From: JAJRRL01 sp047404195
Lineage (GTDB): Bacteria > Pseudomonadota > Gammaproteobacteria > JAJRRL01
DNA length: 64,000 nucleotides
Direction of reading: 5' to 3'
Assembly: GCA_047404195.1 (NCBI GenBank)
Contig: JBDOIU010000018.1
Location: 72,393-136,392 of the forward strand
Numbering within the stretch: the first letter of the stretch is position 1; each line of letters opens with the position of its first letter. Positions 26,932-37,500 of the stretch are shown piece by piece. A model generated the notes under the pieces. It searched no databases, was not told the origin of the DNA, and saw only the letters and a program-made list of their open reading frames with translations. Both the position numbers and the translations under genes were made by a program.

Positions 26932-29900
26932 ATGAAAGATTATTTAAACAATCACTTAGGCTTATCATATTCCATTTTGGTTGATAATGAGCCGTCTGGT
27001 GAACTTTGTGATGAGCAGGCAATTGAAGAGTGGGAATTGTATAAACTATCCAAGCTGTCATTATTGGAATATGCCGATTCTGGTCACTTGACTGAGGATT
27101 GTGAAGATTCAGAAAATTTACCGGAAAGTGCATATTACCCAACGCCATTAACAAGAAGCGAGATTGTTGGCTACATCACAGGTGAGCTGTCATGTAATGT
27201 GGACATGGCGTATATAGTTGAATCTGAAGAAGTGGAGAATGCTATTCAGGTAGTATTGCGTTCACCTTGTTCAGAAGATGAGATTGCATTTATTTATAAG
27301 CTTTGGTCGATTGAGCCTAATGTGATCAGTGACTTTGAACCAGTTTTGACACAAATGCGGCAGTATGTCAGGAACACGGCATCATATGGTTCTGCTGATC
27401 CATCGCTATTAGAGCGGTATATAGCTATATTAGGTGATGATGCTACTCAAGATACTTTTATTGAAATGGCGCTCGAGAATGATAACGTTGAGCTACTTGA
27501 ATTATGTGAAGTTGATGATGTTGATGAGGAAGAGTTGAAAGAGTTATATGAGCAAGCATCTGAAGAAAATGCAATCAAGTGTATGTATTTTTTAACCTAT
27601 ACTGATATGACTGATTCTGCATGTGATCTCTTCTATCAACAAGCGATACTCAAAGGCAGTTCTGAGGCGTTACTGTACTGTGATGTTCCATACAGAAAAA
27701 AGTACATTAAGCTTGCAGTTAGAAATCAAAAGTTAGATGCTCTCAGTTACTTTGCGATAGAAAGTCCTGTGCTGACAGCTGATTACCTGATTAAAAACGT
27801 TTCTGATAGTAATCCTATTCGGCGTACTGAGTCATGTCAGATTTACGCTATATTATGGCGTAAAATAAGAGGGCATCATAAGTATTCGCGCAAGCTACTT
27901 GACCATATCTTAAGTGGCCCTGAATTATTCATAAAAGGGTGGATTGAGCAGGTTGGATTGGCTAGGATTGCCAATGATATTGCACCACAGAGATATGCGA
28001 AAAAAATAGGGGATAAGCTACAAGAGTATTTCGAAAACACCTCTCATAAAATCAACCTGAATATGATTTCGGCAAGTACTCGTGATGCAAGTGCGATCAA
28101 TAGACTGCTGTGCTGGTTTCCTGTGCAGTTAGAGCGTGACTGTGATCCTGACTTGCTGCGGTTGCGATGCTACATGGCTACAGATAATACCCTAAAGCCA
28201 GAAGACCGACGAACATCATTTTTAATTGGTGCGCCTCTGAGCAGCATGTGGCGTCTGTACCCGGGCACCATGCAGTCACCATACTTTAAAGTGAGTAATG
28301 AATTGTCTGAGTTCTACACCCGCTCAGCATGTTCTGCAACGGCGAAAGCGCTACAGATCTATCTTCAACTAAAAAAAGACAGTATAGAGTGTAAGGTGAT
28401 GGTAAAGCAAAAAGGTAAATCGCCCTTTATGGCCTGGAATGCCCATACTGGACAATACGCCAATCCAATAGAAGCGTTGGCTCGTGGTGCAATAGGTCCC
28501 GCTGGGTCAAAACAGAAGCCCAGTAAACAAGAAAGTCATATTTCCAGTTCAAAACACTGTGTCGGAGATGCTTATCTTTATACAGCGTTATTAAAGTATC
28601 GGCTGGATTTCTGTAGGCTCATTGCTGATAAAATGCCTACTGTCAATCATATCAACGTTAAGTTTGCGAATGATTATCCCTGTATGATGGTATTTATAGC
28701 GTTACCCACTCTGAAAAAAAAACCAAGTGCAGCGTGTGCTAATGCTTGGACTCAGCTGATTATGTGTCTATTGATCCCACTACTGAATAAAGTGTTTATG
28801 AGTAATGGTTACCCCATTGAAGTTGTTGCTCGTGCGAGTTTTGGGTTTTTGACACCGACACTTTCGGCATATGACCAGTCTATTCGCATTAATCTTGGCC
28901 TCTTACCTCAGTATTGTGTTGAGCTGATTGTGGGTTCATTGAAGTCTATTGATGAGGTGCTTTCAGGGCTATATAGCCAGCAATTTACCCATGACGACTG
29001 GCCCGTACATGTGGAGTCTATATTTTTAGGTGAATCTTATCAGAAGTACTTTGGCCCTAAGGCACCAAAACTAGAATCGGTATTTAAGGCCTTATGGATA
29101 AAAGTTGAAAGAGGTGATTGTGGGCGCAAATTGGTTCAAAGTATTTCGCGTACAGCTGGTATGCGTCAATACCTTGTATCGCATGTGACACAGAATATTG
29201 ATGATTTATCAACTAAAGGGTTGATTAAAGCTTGGATGCAGAGCTTGAGTGATGTCATCAAGTCGCAATTTAAAGTTACAAAGAGGCAGCTGTCTGCTGT
29301 TAAAAACTCAGTTATGCATACCGACAAAAATCTTAATATTTCACAGAAAAAACTGAATGGTGAAGACAATTTCTTCTCAATCGTTGCTGCAATAACCCAA
29401 AGGCTTGAAAAGCAAGTTCAATCTATGCCGTACCTTCCTGCTGTTCTGAGGTCACCAATGTATAAAAATCTGAAGGAGTTGAAAAGTTGTGTTAAGAACA
29501 GACGCATCCAGAGATTGTATTATCATTTCGAGATGGTCAATGAGTTGTTGTTTGCATGCGCGCCTTATTATGCAAAAGCAGAGTCTATTCAAGATGGTGA
29601 AGCATCTGATTCAGACGATGAGATTGAGCTGGAGGCTTATCCTCAACAAACACTATTTGGTAAGAAATATATTACGCATAATGGGATGAGAAGTATTTGG
29701 GCTGCGATTACCATTGCTACTAGGCTACTCAATAAGGATAAATTGCACAGCACAAATGAACCTAAGATTCCATCGATTGCCTGTGTCAACCCATACTATG
29801 AGCTCGCAAATACGCTACAGAAGTGGGCTGAATATGCTACAAAATGTGATGTCAGTTCACAGCTTAGAGTAGATAAAAAAAACCCTGTAGATGCTGATAT

Positions 29901-30333
29901 TTTATTTGCAGATCTCAATGCCTGTGAAACATGTAGGGAGCGTCGGCCAGCATTGTCTACACAGATCGTTAAAAACACATCTATATTAATAGTTGATACA
30001 ACAAGTTCCTTGCCTGTCCTCGTTTTCAATTGGCTGAAGTTGCTTTTTGAGAAAAAGCTGGCATTGAAGGCTGTGATCTGTGTCGCCAGTGGTTTGAAAG
30101 AGCAGCAGCTTGGTGCTGACAAAAATCACTATGGCGTTATCCGTATTTTTTCACGCAATAAGAAAACGAGAGATGAGATGATGGCACATTTAGCAGCCAT
30201 TGAAACGCCACTTCGTAACAGGGTTGCACAGAGTCACCGCAAGCTAATGAAATTAATCGGCTGTGTTCCTGCATCCGCTGTTTTTTTTCCGCAGAGCCAG
30301 CGTGTAGTCAGTGATTTGGTATCCCCAAAGTGA
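26932..30333 (+). CDS. Very large hypothetical protein (candidate effector)
   Basis: 1133 residues, not recognised. The first 130 residues are acidic. Residues 150-330 look like a helical repeat: units such as SEALLYCDVPYRKKYIKLAV and QKLDALSYFAIESP recall ankyrin or other solenoid folds. Near the C-terminus TSILIVDTTSSLP and LKAVICVASGLKEQQLG have the look of a Rossmann-like or hydrolase core, but no catalytic set can be named. There is no signal peptide or membrane segment. The ATG at 26932 follows AGAGGGGG; a GTG at 26896 would add 12 residues. Confidence 0.75.
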   Translation: MKDYLNNHLGLSYSILVDNEPSGELCDEQAIEEWELYKLSKLSLLEYADSGHLTEDCEDSENLPESAYYPTPLTRSEIVGYITGELSCNVDMAYIVESEEVENAIQVVLRSPCSEDEIAFIYKLWSIEPNVISDFEPVLTQMRQYVRNTASYGSADPSLLERYIAILGDDATQDTFIEMALENDNVELLELCEVDDVDEEELKELYEQASEENAIKCMYFLTYTDMTDSACDLFYQQAILKGSSEALLYCDVPYRKKYIKLAVRNQKLDALSYFAIESPVLTADYLIKNVSDSNPIRRTESCQIYAILWRKIRGHHKYSRKLLDHILSGPELFIKGWIEQVGLARIANDIAPQRYAKKIGDKLQEYFENTSHKINLNMISASTRDASAINRLLCWFPVQLERDCDPDLLRLRCYMATDNTLKPEDRRTSFLIGAPLSSMWRLYPGTMQSPYFKVSNELSEFYTRSACSATAKALQIYLQLKKDSIECKVMVKQKGKSPFMAWNAHTGQYANPIEALARGAIGPAGSKQKPSKQESHISSSKHCVGDAYLYTALLKYRLDFCRLIADKMPTVNHINVKFANDYPCMMVFIALPTLKKKPSAACANAWTQLIMCLLIPLLNKVFMSNGYPIEVVARASFGFLTPTLSAYDQSIRINLGLLPQYCVELIVGSLKSIDEVLSGLYSQQFTHDDWPVHVESIFLGESYQKYFGPKAPKLESVFKALWIKVERGDCGRKLVQSISRTAGMRQYLVSHVTQNIDDLSTKGLIKAWMQSLSDVIKSQFKVTKRQLSAVKNSVMHTDKNLNISQKKLNGEDNFFSIVAAITQRLEKQVQSMPYLPAVLRSPMYKNLKELKSCVKNRRIQRLYYHFEMVNELLFACAPYYAKAESIQDGEASDSDDEIELEAYPQQTLFGKKYITHNGMRSIWAAITIATRLLNKDKLHSTNEPKIPSIACVNPYYELANTLQKWAEYATKCDVSSQLRVDKKNPVDADILFADLNACETCRERRPALSTQIVKNTSILIVDTTSSLPVLVFNWLKLLFEKKLALKAVICVASGLKEQQLGADKNHYGVIRIFSRNKKTRDEMMAHLAAIETPLRNRVAQSHRKLMKLIGCVPASAVFFPQSQRVVSDLVSPK

Positions 30334-30646
30334 TGTCGGCATGGTGCAAATTCATTGCTTTGCTGATGTGTGCATTTTGATATGTTGAAGCGGTATTGTG
30401 GTTGACATTCCAGGTATTTCAGTGAAGCCGACAGGATGCTTAAGTGCAGTACGGTTGTTTTATTAGAATATTCTGAGCACGATCAGGGTCTCTTTGAGCC
30501 CCTCTCGAGGATCACCATTCATTTCGTGTTGCTATCTTATGCCTCATGGTATCAATCCAATTGTACAATATTTCTTTGCAAAATACGGTACTGCTGAATG
30601 TTGACATGTATTAATCTGAGTGTAGTTGTTAATGCATGGAGGGTGC
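30334..30646. other. Intergenic region before the vir genes
   Basis: No gene or RNA is recognised. A TTGACA-like box at 30600-30605 is seen without a convincing -10 partner. Confidence 0.5.
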
Positions 30647-30928
30647 ATGAAAAGATTCGGATTATTGATCAGCATGATGCTGTTATTTTCAGTGGCGCAT
30701 GCTTCTGGAGGTGGGGATGTGATTAGTCAAGTATTAGAAAACTGTCTTTCGTTGCTGCAGTCGAAAATTGCACGGCTGGTCGCAGTCATAGCAATCGTTG
30801 GTGTTGGCTATGCCACCGTTTTCTTGGGTAGAATTCCAAAAGAACGGGCTGCAGCTATTGTGTTGGGTATAGGCCTTATCTATGGTGCGGGATTTATTGT
30901 GGAGAAGTTGGGTTATGCAGCCAGTTAA
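30647..30928 (+). CDS. virB2: VirB2/TrbC-type pilin of a type IVA secretion system
   Basis: A 93-residue major pilus subunit precursor. The signal peptide MKRFGLLISMMLLFSVAHAS is followed by two hydrophobic helices (about residues 43-60 and 69-84) joined by a short polar loop, the hallmark of VirB2. Starting at 30647 gives a GGAGG box. It overlaps virB3 by 14 bases and heads a virB2-B3-B4-B5 row, the order found in the Legionella Lvh system. Confidence 0.88.
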   Translation: MKRFGLLISMMLLFSVAHASGGGDVISQVLENCLSLLQSKIARLVAVIAIVGVGYATVFLGRIPKERAAAIVLGIGLIYGAGFIVEKLGYAAS

Positions 30929-31205
30929 GCAATCGCAGATGCATATTTGTTATATCGCGCTCACACGTCGGCAAGCGATATTTGGCGTTTGTGTTGAGTA
31001 TTTCTTTTTGCTGGCTGCCTGTTCACTGTGTTTGTTTGTGTTGCTGGATAGCATTATTGTATTGGCTTGCTTCCCACCATTGTTGTTGCTGGGTAAAATA
31101 TTGACGGCGCGCGATGCATACTTTTTAAAGATATTGCGTCAAAACAGTCTGTTGCTACGACAATTCAGTATGACTTCACTGCGAGTGCATTATGACGCAT
31201 TTTGA
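30915..31205 (+). CDS. virB3: VirB3-type inner-membrane protein
   Basis: About 96 residues: a short N-terminus with ALTRRQAIFGV, then two transmembrane segments (residues 26-45 and 44-60) and a basic tail RDAYFLKILRQ, all typical of VirB3. It acts at the base of the secretion channel with VirB4. The ATG at 30915 has a GGAG box. It overlaps its neighbours by 14 bases on each side, so the genes are tightly coupled. Confidence 0.88.
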   Translation: MQPVKQSQMHICYIALTRRQAIFGVCVEYFFLLAACSLCLFVLLDSIIVLACFPPLLLLGKILTARDAYFLKILRQNSLLLRQFSMTSLRVHYDAF

Positions 31206-33573
31206 TCATGATCAGGCTCAGCCTGTTTCTTCACACTTTCATGTGACGCATATGTTGACTGAGACTGATGTGGCGCTTGATGGTGGTGTTGCTTGTATTT
31301 ATTTACTGGATGAGTATGCCAGTCATTTGAATGCAGATGCAGAGCAAGAAAAAGTGGCACAGGCATGGCGGCAGTTTATGTCGCAGCTAGAGGTAGGCAG
31401 TGTCGTGCGCGTGTACCGTTACCGTGATCAAAATGATGAGCAGTGTCATGATTCAGCTTCGTCTGATCTGAATTCAATGATACGCGTTGCCTATGAGTCG
31501 GCATTGCTGCAAAGTGGTGTGATGCATCAATATGGCTTTTGTGCCTTATGTTATTACCCGCCTGGCGGGTGGCAGGATGCCTGGTCGGGACAGCAGTTGC
31601 CAGAGTCGTATGTTACCATGAAGCGACAGTTTGAAACATTGTTGTCTACTATGCGTCCGAACTGCTTGAGTATACACAGTCGTCCTTTGTCGCTCCTTGA
31701 GGTGCTCTCATTAGCAGTAAATGGTGGTTGTGCACCTGTGTTATCACCTGATCAGGTGCAATTCAATGTGCCAGATAAATCAGGTGTGAGTTTACCGGCT
31801 GGGCATTTGGGTTCTTTCCTGGCCTGCCGCCATGTCCAGCTGAATAGGCATATTCAATATCAGGCGCATGCACGCACTCGATATGCTGAGTTATTGAGTA
31901 TGAAGCATTATCCAACGCAAACGCAGCGTGATCATTTGCGATGTTTGGACCAAACGTGTATTGCCATGCTCAGCTGTCACGTGTACCAGCCAGTAGTACA
32001 GGCAGATGCGCAACGTCAAATTGATAAAAAACGCTCACTGATGCAATTTGTGGGTAGTAAGTCACAGCAACATATTGCTGCTTTATCATCGCTAGAGACC
32101 AGCCTATCACAAGACGAAGTCAGTATGGGTAGTCACCAACACAGTTTGTTGGTGTTGTGTGATACTGAGTCGCAGCTGTCTGAGAGTGTGAGTAAGATCA
32201 AAGCGCTTTATGCTTCAGTGGGTATAAACGTCATATCTGAACGCTTGGGGCTGGCTTTGGCTTTTTGGGGGATGTCTGTAGGAGGTGAGCGTTATTTAAG
32301 CCGCTTGGCAACCATCAGCGCAACGAATTTTGTCGATTTTTGTTGTGTCGCTCAGGCTTCATCTGGCGCAACTGCGGGCTACTTGGGGGATGTGGCACTG
32401 TGTCATTTCGTGACGGATCAGTACACGCGTTATCGTTTTCATTGTCACTTACCGAGTAATGGTCGGAGTTTCTCATTGGGTCATGGTTTGATTGTGGGAG
32501 GCAGTGGCTGCGGTAAAACAGTGTTATTGAATTTTCTGGTTGCACAGTTGGCACGTTATGGTGGTGCCAGTTTCTTTTTTGACCGTGATGCGGGTGCAAA
32601 ATCATATATACTGGCTGCTGGCGGTACATATGTGACTGTTGCAGGAGATAGTGCATTATTTAATCCATTTGCACTGGTTGATAACAGTGAGAATCGGCAA
32701 TTTATCGTCAGTTTGCTAGTGGCATTGTGTGGTGGTGAGCAGCGGCTCACTGCAGCAGATAAAGCGTGTTTGAGTGAGTGTGTGCATTATACTTATACAC
32801 AGTTGCCACCTCATCTGAGATTGTTGCGCTACGCTATTCAAGTATTGCCGCTGAGTTTTCCTGCGCGACATGATTTGATGCAGTGGTGTCACTCTCTGGG
32901 TGACGAGCCGGATGGTCACTTTGCAGCGGTGTTTGATAATGAAGAAGAGGGAATTGATTGGTCACAGCCATTATGTGGTTTTGATATGACGGCATTACTT
33001 GATCATGGCAGTGATCAGCTAAGAGCGGTTGTGCTGTATTACGTGATGCACCGTATACAGCAACAAGCCTGTGGTCAAAGGATCAGTATTATTTTGGACG
33101 AAGCATGGCAGGTATTGAATGACGATTTTTGGCAGCCGATATTGCGTCGTTGGTTGCCGACGATGCGTAAAAGAAATGTGCATATTTTATTTGCAACTCA
33201 ATCGCTTGTCAGTGTGATTGCGTCACCGTTGCGGCAAATCATAGTGGATAACTTAGCCACAACCTGCCTTTTCCCGAACGGGCAAGCGTTGCGCAGTGAC
33301 TACGTGGATGAGTGGGGGCTCACGCAGGCGCAGTATGATGTCATCAAAGCAGCAAGTGATATGCGCTCATTCATGTTGCTCGTGAATCAAGTGGCAACCA
33401 TGTTGCGATTCGACTTGTCACAAGCGCCGCAGGTATTGGAACTATTATTGGGCCGTGTAAAGTTAGACACGGATCACAGTTGCGATCTCGCCGCGCATTC
33501 AGGACAATCACAAGATGGCGATTTGTTAAGTGCAGAGCAGGCTGTTGCGCCTGGTCGTACGCAACAGGAGTGA
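31192..33573 (+). CDS. virB4: VirB4-type ATPase of a type IVA secretion system
   Basis: The energy-supplying ATPase on the cytoplasmic side of the channel. 793 residues, normal for VirB4/CagE/TrbE. Walker A is GGSGCGKTVLL near residue 438; Walker B is ISIILDEAWQVL near residue 630; a late FATQSLVSVIASPL supports the family. The start overlaps virB3 by 14 bases and the stop precedes virB5 by eight bases. The frame is intact, so the gene appears functional although the rest of the system is missing from this window. Confidence 0.95.
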   Translation: MTHFDHDQAQPVSSHFHVTHMLTETDVALDGGVACIYLLDEYASHLNADAEQEKVAQAWRQFMSQLEVGSVVRVYRYRDQNDEQCHDSASSDLNSMIRVAYESALLQSGVMHQYGFCALCYYPPGGWQDAWSGQQLPESYVTMKRQFETLLSTMRPNCLSIHSRPLSLLEVLSLAVNGGCAPVLSPDQVQFNVPDKSGVSLPAGHLGSFLACRHVQLNRHIQYQAHARTRYAELLSMKHYPTQTQRDHLRCLDQTCIAMLSCHVYQPVVQADAQRQIDKKRSLMQFVGSKSQQHIAALSSLETSLSQDEVSMGSHQHSLLVLCDTESQLSESVSKIKALYASVGINVISERLGLALAFWGMSVGGERYLSRLATISATNFVDFCCVAQASSGATAGYLGDVALCHFVTDQYTRYRFHCHLPSNGRSFSLGHGLIVGGSGCGKTVLLNFLVAQLARYGGASFFFDRDAGAKSYILAAGGTYVTVAGDSALFNPFALVDNSENRQFIVSLLVALCGGEQRLTAADKACLSECVHYTYTQLPPHLRLLRYAIQVLPLSFPARHDLMQWCHSLGDEPDGHFAAVFDNEEEGIDWSQPLCGFDMTALLDHGSDQLRAVVLYYVMHRIQQQACGQRISIILDEAWQVLNDDFWQPILRRWLPTMRKRNVHILFATQSLVSVIASPLRQIIVDNLATTCLFPNGQALRSDYVDEWGLTQAQYDVIKAASDMRSFMLLVNQVATMLRFDLSQAPQVLELLLGRVKLDTDHSCDLAAHSGQSQDGDLLSAEQAVAPGRTQQE

Positions 33574-33581
33574 GTTCTATC

Positions 33582-34265
33582 ATGGGCAGTGATCGGGTTT
33601 GTTTGTTCAGTGTTGTTATATTATTGGGCACAATATGGGTACCACAGGCTGCCATTGGTTTTTTGCCAGTGATTGATATTCACAGTATCTTGAAGCTCAA
33701 TGCTGAGATTTCGGCTGTCAGAAAAAACTACCAAGAGTTGGTTGCATTGCGCAAGGCGGCCAAAGATCAACTGCAGGCTGTAAAGCACAATCTATCGGGA
33801 CTGACTCATTATGGTGATCTCGAGAATGAAATGGACGTATTGTCTAAGCGTTATGCCTCGGTTGACGATCCGACAGCTGAGGCATCACAGCCAAATGCTG
33901 TGTATGCTAAGCAAGAGCAAGTGGTGCGTCAGCAGCAGGCACATGGTGAGCTTAATCCGAGTCAGTCAAAGCAGTTATTAACAGGCTGGCGAGCTGCAAA
34001 TGCAGCCGCGTCACAGTCACAACAGGATATTCAGCGCTATCATGACCGCCAACAGACATTGCAGCATTTAACGCAATTGATCAATCACTCTGCGACCGCG
34101 AAATCATCTGCTGATTTAAATGCACGACTATTGGGTGAGTTAGGTTATCTTCAAAATCAGCAGCTACAGCATGCAGCGTTGTTGAACAAGCAACTTGCGG
34201 CGCAAAAGGCAAGACAATTATCCAATGAAATGGCTGAGTCTGACTTTACACAGGTTCCTCAGTAA
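33582..34265 (+). CDS. virB5: VirB5/TrbJ-type minor pilus protein
   Basis: A 227-residue protein with a signal peptide-like N-terminus (MGSDRVCLFSVVILLGTIWV) and a long helical, Gln-rich body: LNAEISAVRKNYQELVALRK and KQLAAQKARQLSNEMAESDF are typical of VirB5/TrbJ. GGAG sits before the ATG at 33582. It is the last gene of the row; VirB6 and VirB8-B11 do not follow. Identity is based on position and helical pattern as much as on sequence. Confidence 0.75.
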   Translation: MGSDRVCLFSVVILLGTIWVPQAAIGFLPVIDIHSILKLNAEISAVRKNYQELVALRKAAKDQLQAVKHNLSGLTHYGDLENEMDVLSKRYASVDDPTAEASQPNAVYAKQEQVVRQQQAHGELNPSQSKQLLTGWRAANAAASQSQQDIQRYHDRQQTLQHLTQLINHSATAKSSADLNARLLGELGYLQNQQLQHAALLNKQLAAQKARQLSNEMAESDFTQVPQ

Positions 34266-34578
34266 AGTGTCCTTTCTTTTAATGCAAAAGAAAATCATAG
34301 TTCAGGGTTAAGACTAACTGAATGTTAATCAGCTCCGCCGTCATACATGTTCATGTCTCCCACAGTGATCAATATGCCTTTGACAATCTATGTGAATTTC
34401 TATTAAAGCAACGTTTTATCAATCAAAATTCAAGTATGCACATATCCCCTGCATACTTGAATCATCAAATAACCCTAATATAAAATCACTATGCTATATC
34501 TTGTCTATTGACAATGTTAGACGTGATTAACATGTTGCCCCTATAGAATCCCTATGGCTACTAGTATTACTACCATTG
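34266..34578. other. Intergenic region between vir genes and the AAA-TOPRIM paralogue, with inverted repeats
   Basis: An A/T-only stem at 34273-34293 follows virB5 and may be a weak terminator. A perfect 12-bp inverted repeat (34431-34442 and 34452-34463, nine-base loop) contains TTCAAGTATGCA; it lacks a following T run. No gene is seen. Confidence 0.6.
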
Positions 34579-37500
34579 TTAGAAAGATAACGAACCAAAG
34601 GTGTTGTTTGCAGGATTATGTTTGTTGAGGGTTTGAGTCTGCTGTGGTGCTTGTGCTTTTGCAGCCGACTTGCTTTTCTTTCTACGTCTTCTGCGCTTCT
34701 GTGCCTTGGACAGATTGACGCTCGCTGCACCTGTGTTTGCAGGAAGACTGCTCGCAGTTGTGTGGTTAAGGCTATCTGTTGAAGCTTCAGCTGTGCTCGC
34801 TGCAGGGGGTGCTGCTAATATTGAGTGTGAGGCTAAAGAGGTTGTGTCTAAAGCTGAAGCGGATGCGGTAGAGGCAGTATCAGAATAAGCTGCTTGTGGC
34901 TCATAGTGTTGATAATCATCCGTTGGCCCGAAGTTTAATCTGTCAAAGTGATGTTGTACATTTTGTCCGGGCACTATGACAAATGGTTCATAATGATGAG
35001 GGCCACCTAAGCCATGTGTGCTGGTTTGTAGCATATGTGTAAGACAAACAATTGCTTTTGAATCGTCGTTTGTGCCAAGATAAATCACTGTCTTGGGAAA
35101 GCATGCAGCCGTTAAGAGATTTTGTCTGTGTTGATGGGACTCGTGCTCAAAAACTCGAAACTCTATATTCAGTTTTTTAGATAATATTTTTAGACACTCT
35201 TTTTCTGAGCGAGTGACTAAAGCCATTGTATCAGAGTCATCTCCTTGGGTCATATCGCAATATTGTCTGTAATTAAAGTCGCTATATCGTTCATTTAACC
35301 CACTATAATCAAAGTATGACTTAATAGCCTGAAAAAGATTTTTTGGACCAGGGGGTACAGATATTGATGTGCGTGATTCCGTACCAGTTACGGATCTGCT
35401 CTGACTTGACTGCTGAGAGTGATCAAATAAGGCATCAATAATATGACCAGTTTGGTCTGTCTTTCGATGACGGGGTGAGTTCACTCCTGGTGAGCGGGTG
35501 TCTAAAAAGATTGATGTTGCTGGCATTACAGCTGGCATTACAACTGCTGAGATAGTGGCAGTAATGTCTGGAAAGTTTGATAGTGGCTCTAAACGAGTTG
35601 GGGTTGAAGCAGTGCTAGCACATACTTCTTCTGGCACACGCCACTTCAGGCTTTTTGTAGATCCAAAGTTGAATGTATCAATCTGCTTGTGCACAGAACT
35701 ATTCTCGTTGATGATCAATGGCTCAAAATGATCAAATTCAATTCCATCATGTCTCTTGGCCTGAAGCATATGCGCAAGACGAATGATTGTTTTTTCACGT
35801 GGGTTGCGCTGGTTATAAATCACTCTATTGTTTGGGTGAGCACGTACAAAGTGGCTTTGTCTGTGTTGATGAGTACCAGGTTTAAAAAGTCGAAACTCTA
35901 TATCAAGTTCGTTGGCTAGCATGCGTAGAGTATCTACCCCTGGAGAGTTGCTCATAGGTAATGAGTTCGGTGCGGCTTGCATTATATTATCATATTGCTC
36001 ACGTGTTAAGTTGATTTTCTTACGTACTAATTTATTATCTCCATTGTATTGGTCGTGTAACTTAATAGCGGAGAAAAGGTTATTTTTACCAGCAGCCACA
36101 TGTATTGTTGAGCATCTGTTAACACCGCCTAGGCGCTTAAAGAGACTGATCTGACGATGCTGATCAAGTAAAGTATCACAGACCTGATCCATTTGACCTG
36201 TATTTGCGTCTGTGGGTGGTTTTGACTTGGTGGCTTGGATGCGAAGATGATGTGGACAGTGCATAGCATAACTATTTTCAACAGCTTCAATGTGAGCCTT
36301 GATCTTCCCAACCCTAGCGAGACCCGTGCTGGATTTTACGCTTGCATGAAATCTTTGCCATTTTGCTGGTTTTGCTTGGCTAGTAAATTGTGAACGAATT
36401 CTCATGCTCAATTCACGCATAGTGTTCATTAATGAGCCTGGAAAAAATATACAGGGATTTTTTTTCAGTACGGCCATTTCATGGTAATTATCAATAGCCC
36501 ATCTTTTAAATCTCCGGCTTTGTTCCTTATCATTTTCAAAATAGAGTGCTTCAATAGTGTGCCCCTGTATTTTGAGCAGATGTGTTGGAAGTAATAGTTC
36601 AATAGAGTGAATATGTCCTCTGCTGTAAAAATGATACACTTCTGCCTCAGTCGTCCAAAGTCGAGGGTCATTTAGTTGTTTGTTAATACTATCGTATATA
36701 TCTTGGGTAGATTTCTGCATTGCTTTCATGCCTTGATCATCCATCACCGCTTTTACTGTATCGAGAAATTTTTGCCTATCTCCGAAGGACATACGCATGT
36801 TTTGGGAGCATAACCTTGTAAAAGAATCAATAGATATCTTAGTTGTTTTTGTTTTATGAAGTCTTTTTTTGAGCTGCTTTATATTATCTTTTTTCGCGAT
36901 CGCTTGATTAAACATATCATGTGGGATTTGATCGGTAGCACAAATGCTAACAGTGCTATTAGTGCTAGATGTGCCTTTATTTTCTATGGCTGATGATATT
37001 GCGGCATGTAGTTTGAGTACTTCGTTCTCTTGTAGTAAATCAAAAAAGAGTTCCAGCCGTGCTCTGTGATCATCATTAAATGTATTTTCTGTATCAATGT
37101 ATTTCTGGACTAGCATTTGCTTAACCTGACCTACTGTCCCATCATTTTTCTCTATGTAGGCCCGATAGAGTTTATCGGCATATTCATTTAAACACTCGTT
37201 GATTTTATCGACAATTGGTTTTGCTACATTCGTTGGTATTTCTCTACTGGTGCTATGAGTGCGTTGGCTTTGATCATCTTGGATTTCATGCTGGTAAGAG
37301 CGTAGCTGTGATAAATGAAAAGCAATGCGTTTAATTACGTTAGCTAATTGAATACTTGTTTTTGAACCAGCAACACCTAGCCATCGATCAATATGCGAGC
37401 ATGTGCTGAAGCAAGATGCCATCATGATTGGATCAAATACATAGCTTTCGAGGCTGTGCCTCTTCAGATCGACAATCCGATCCTCAATGCTTTGTTCGGA

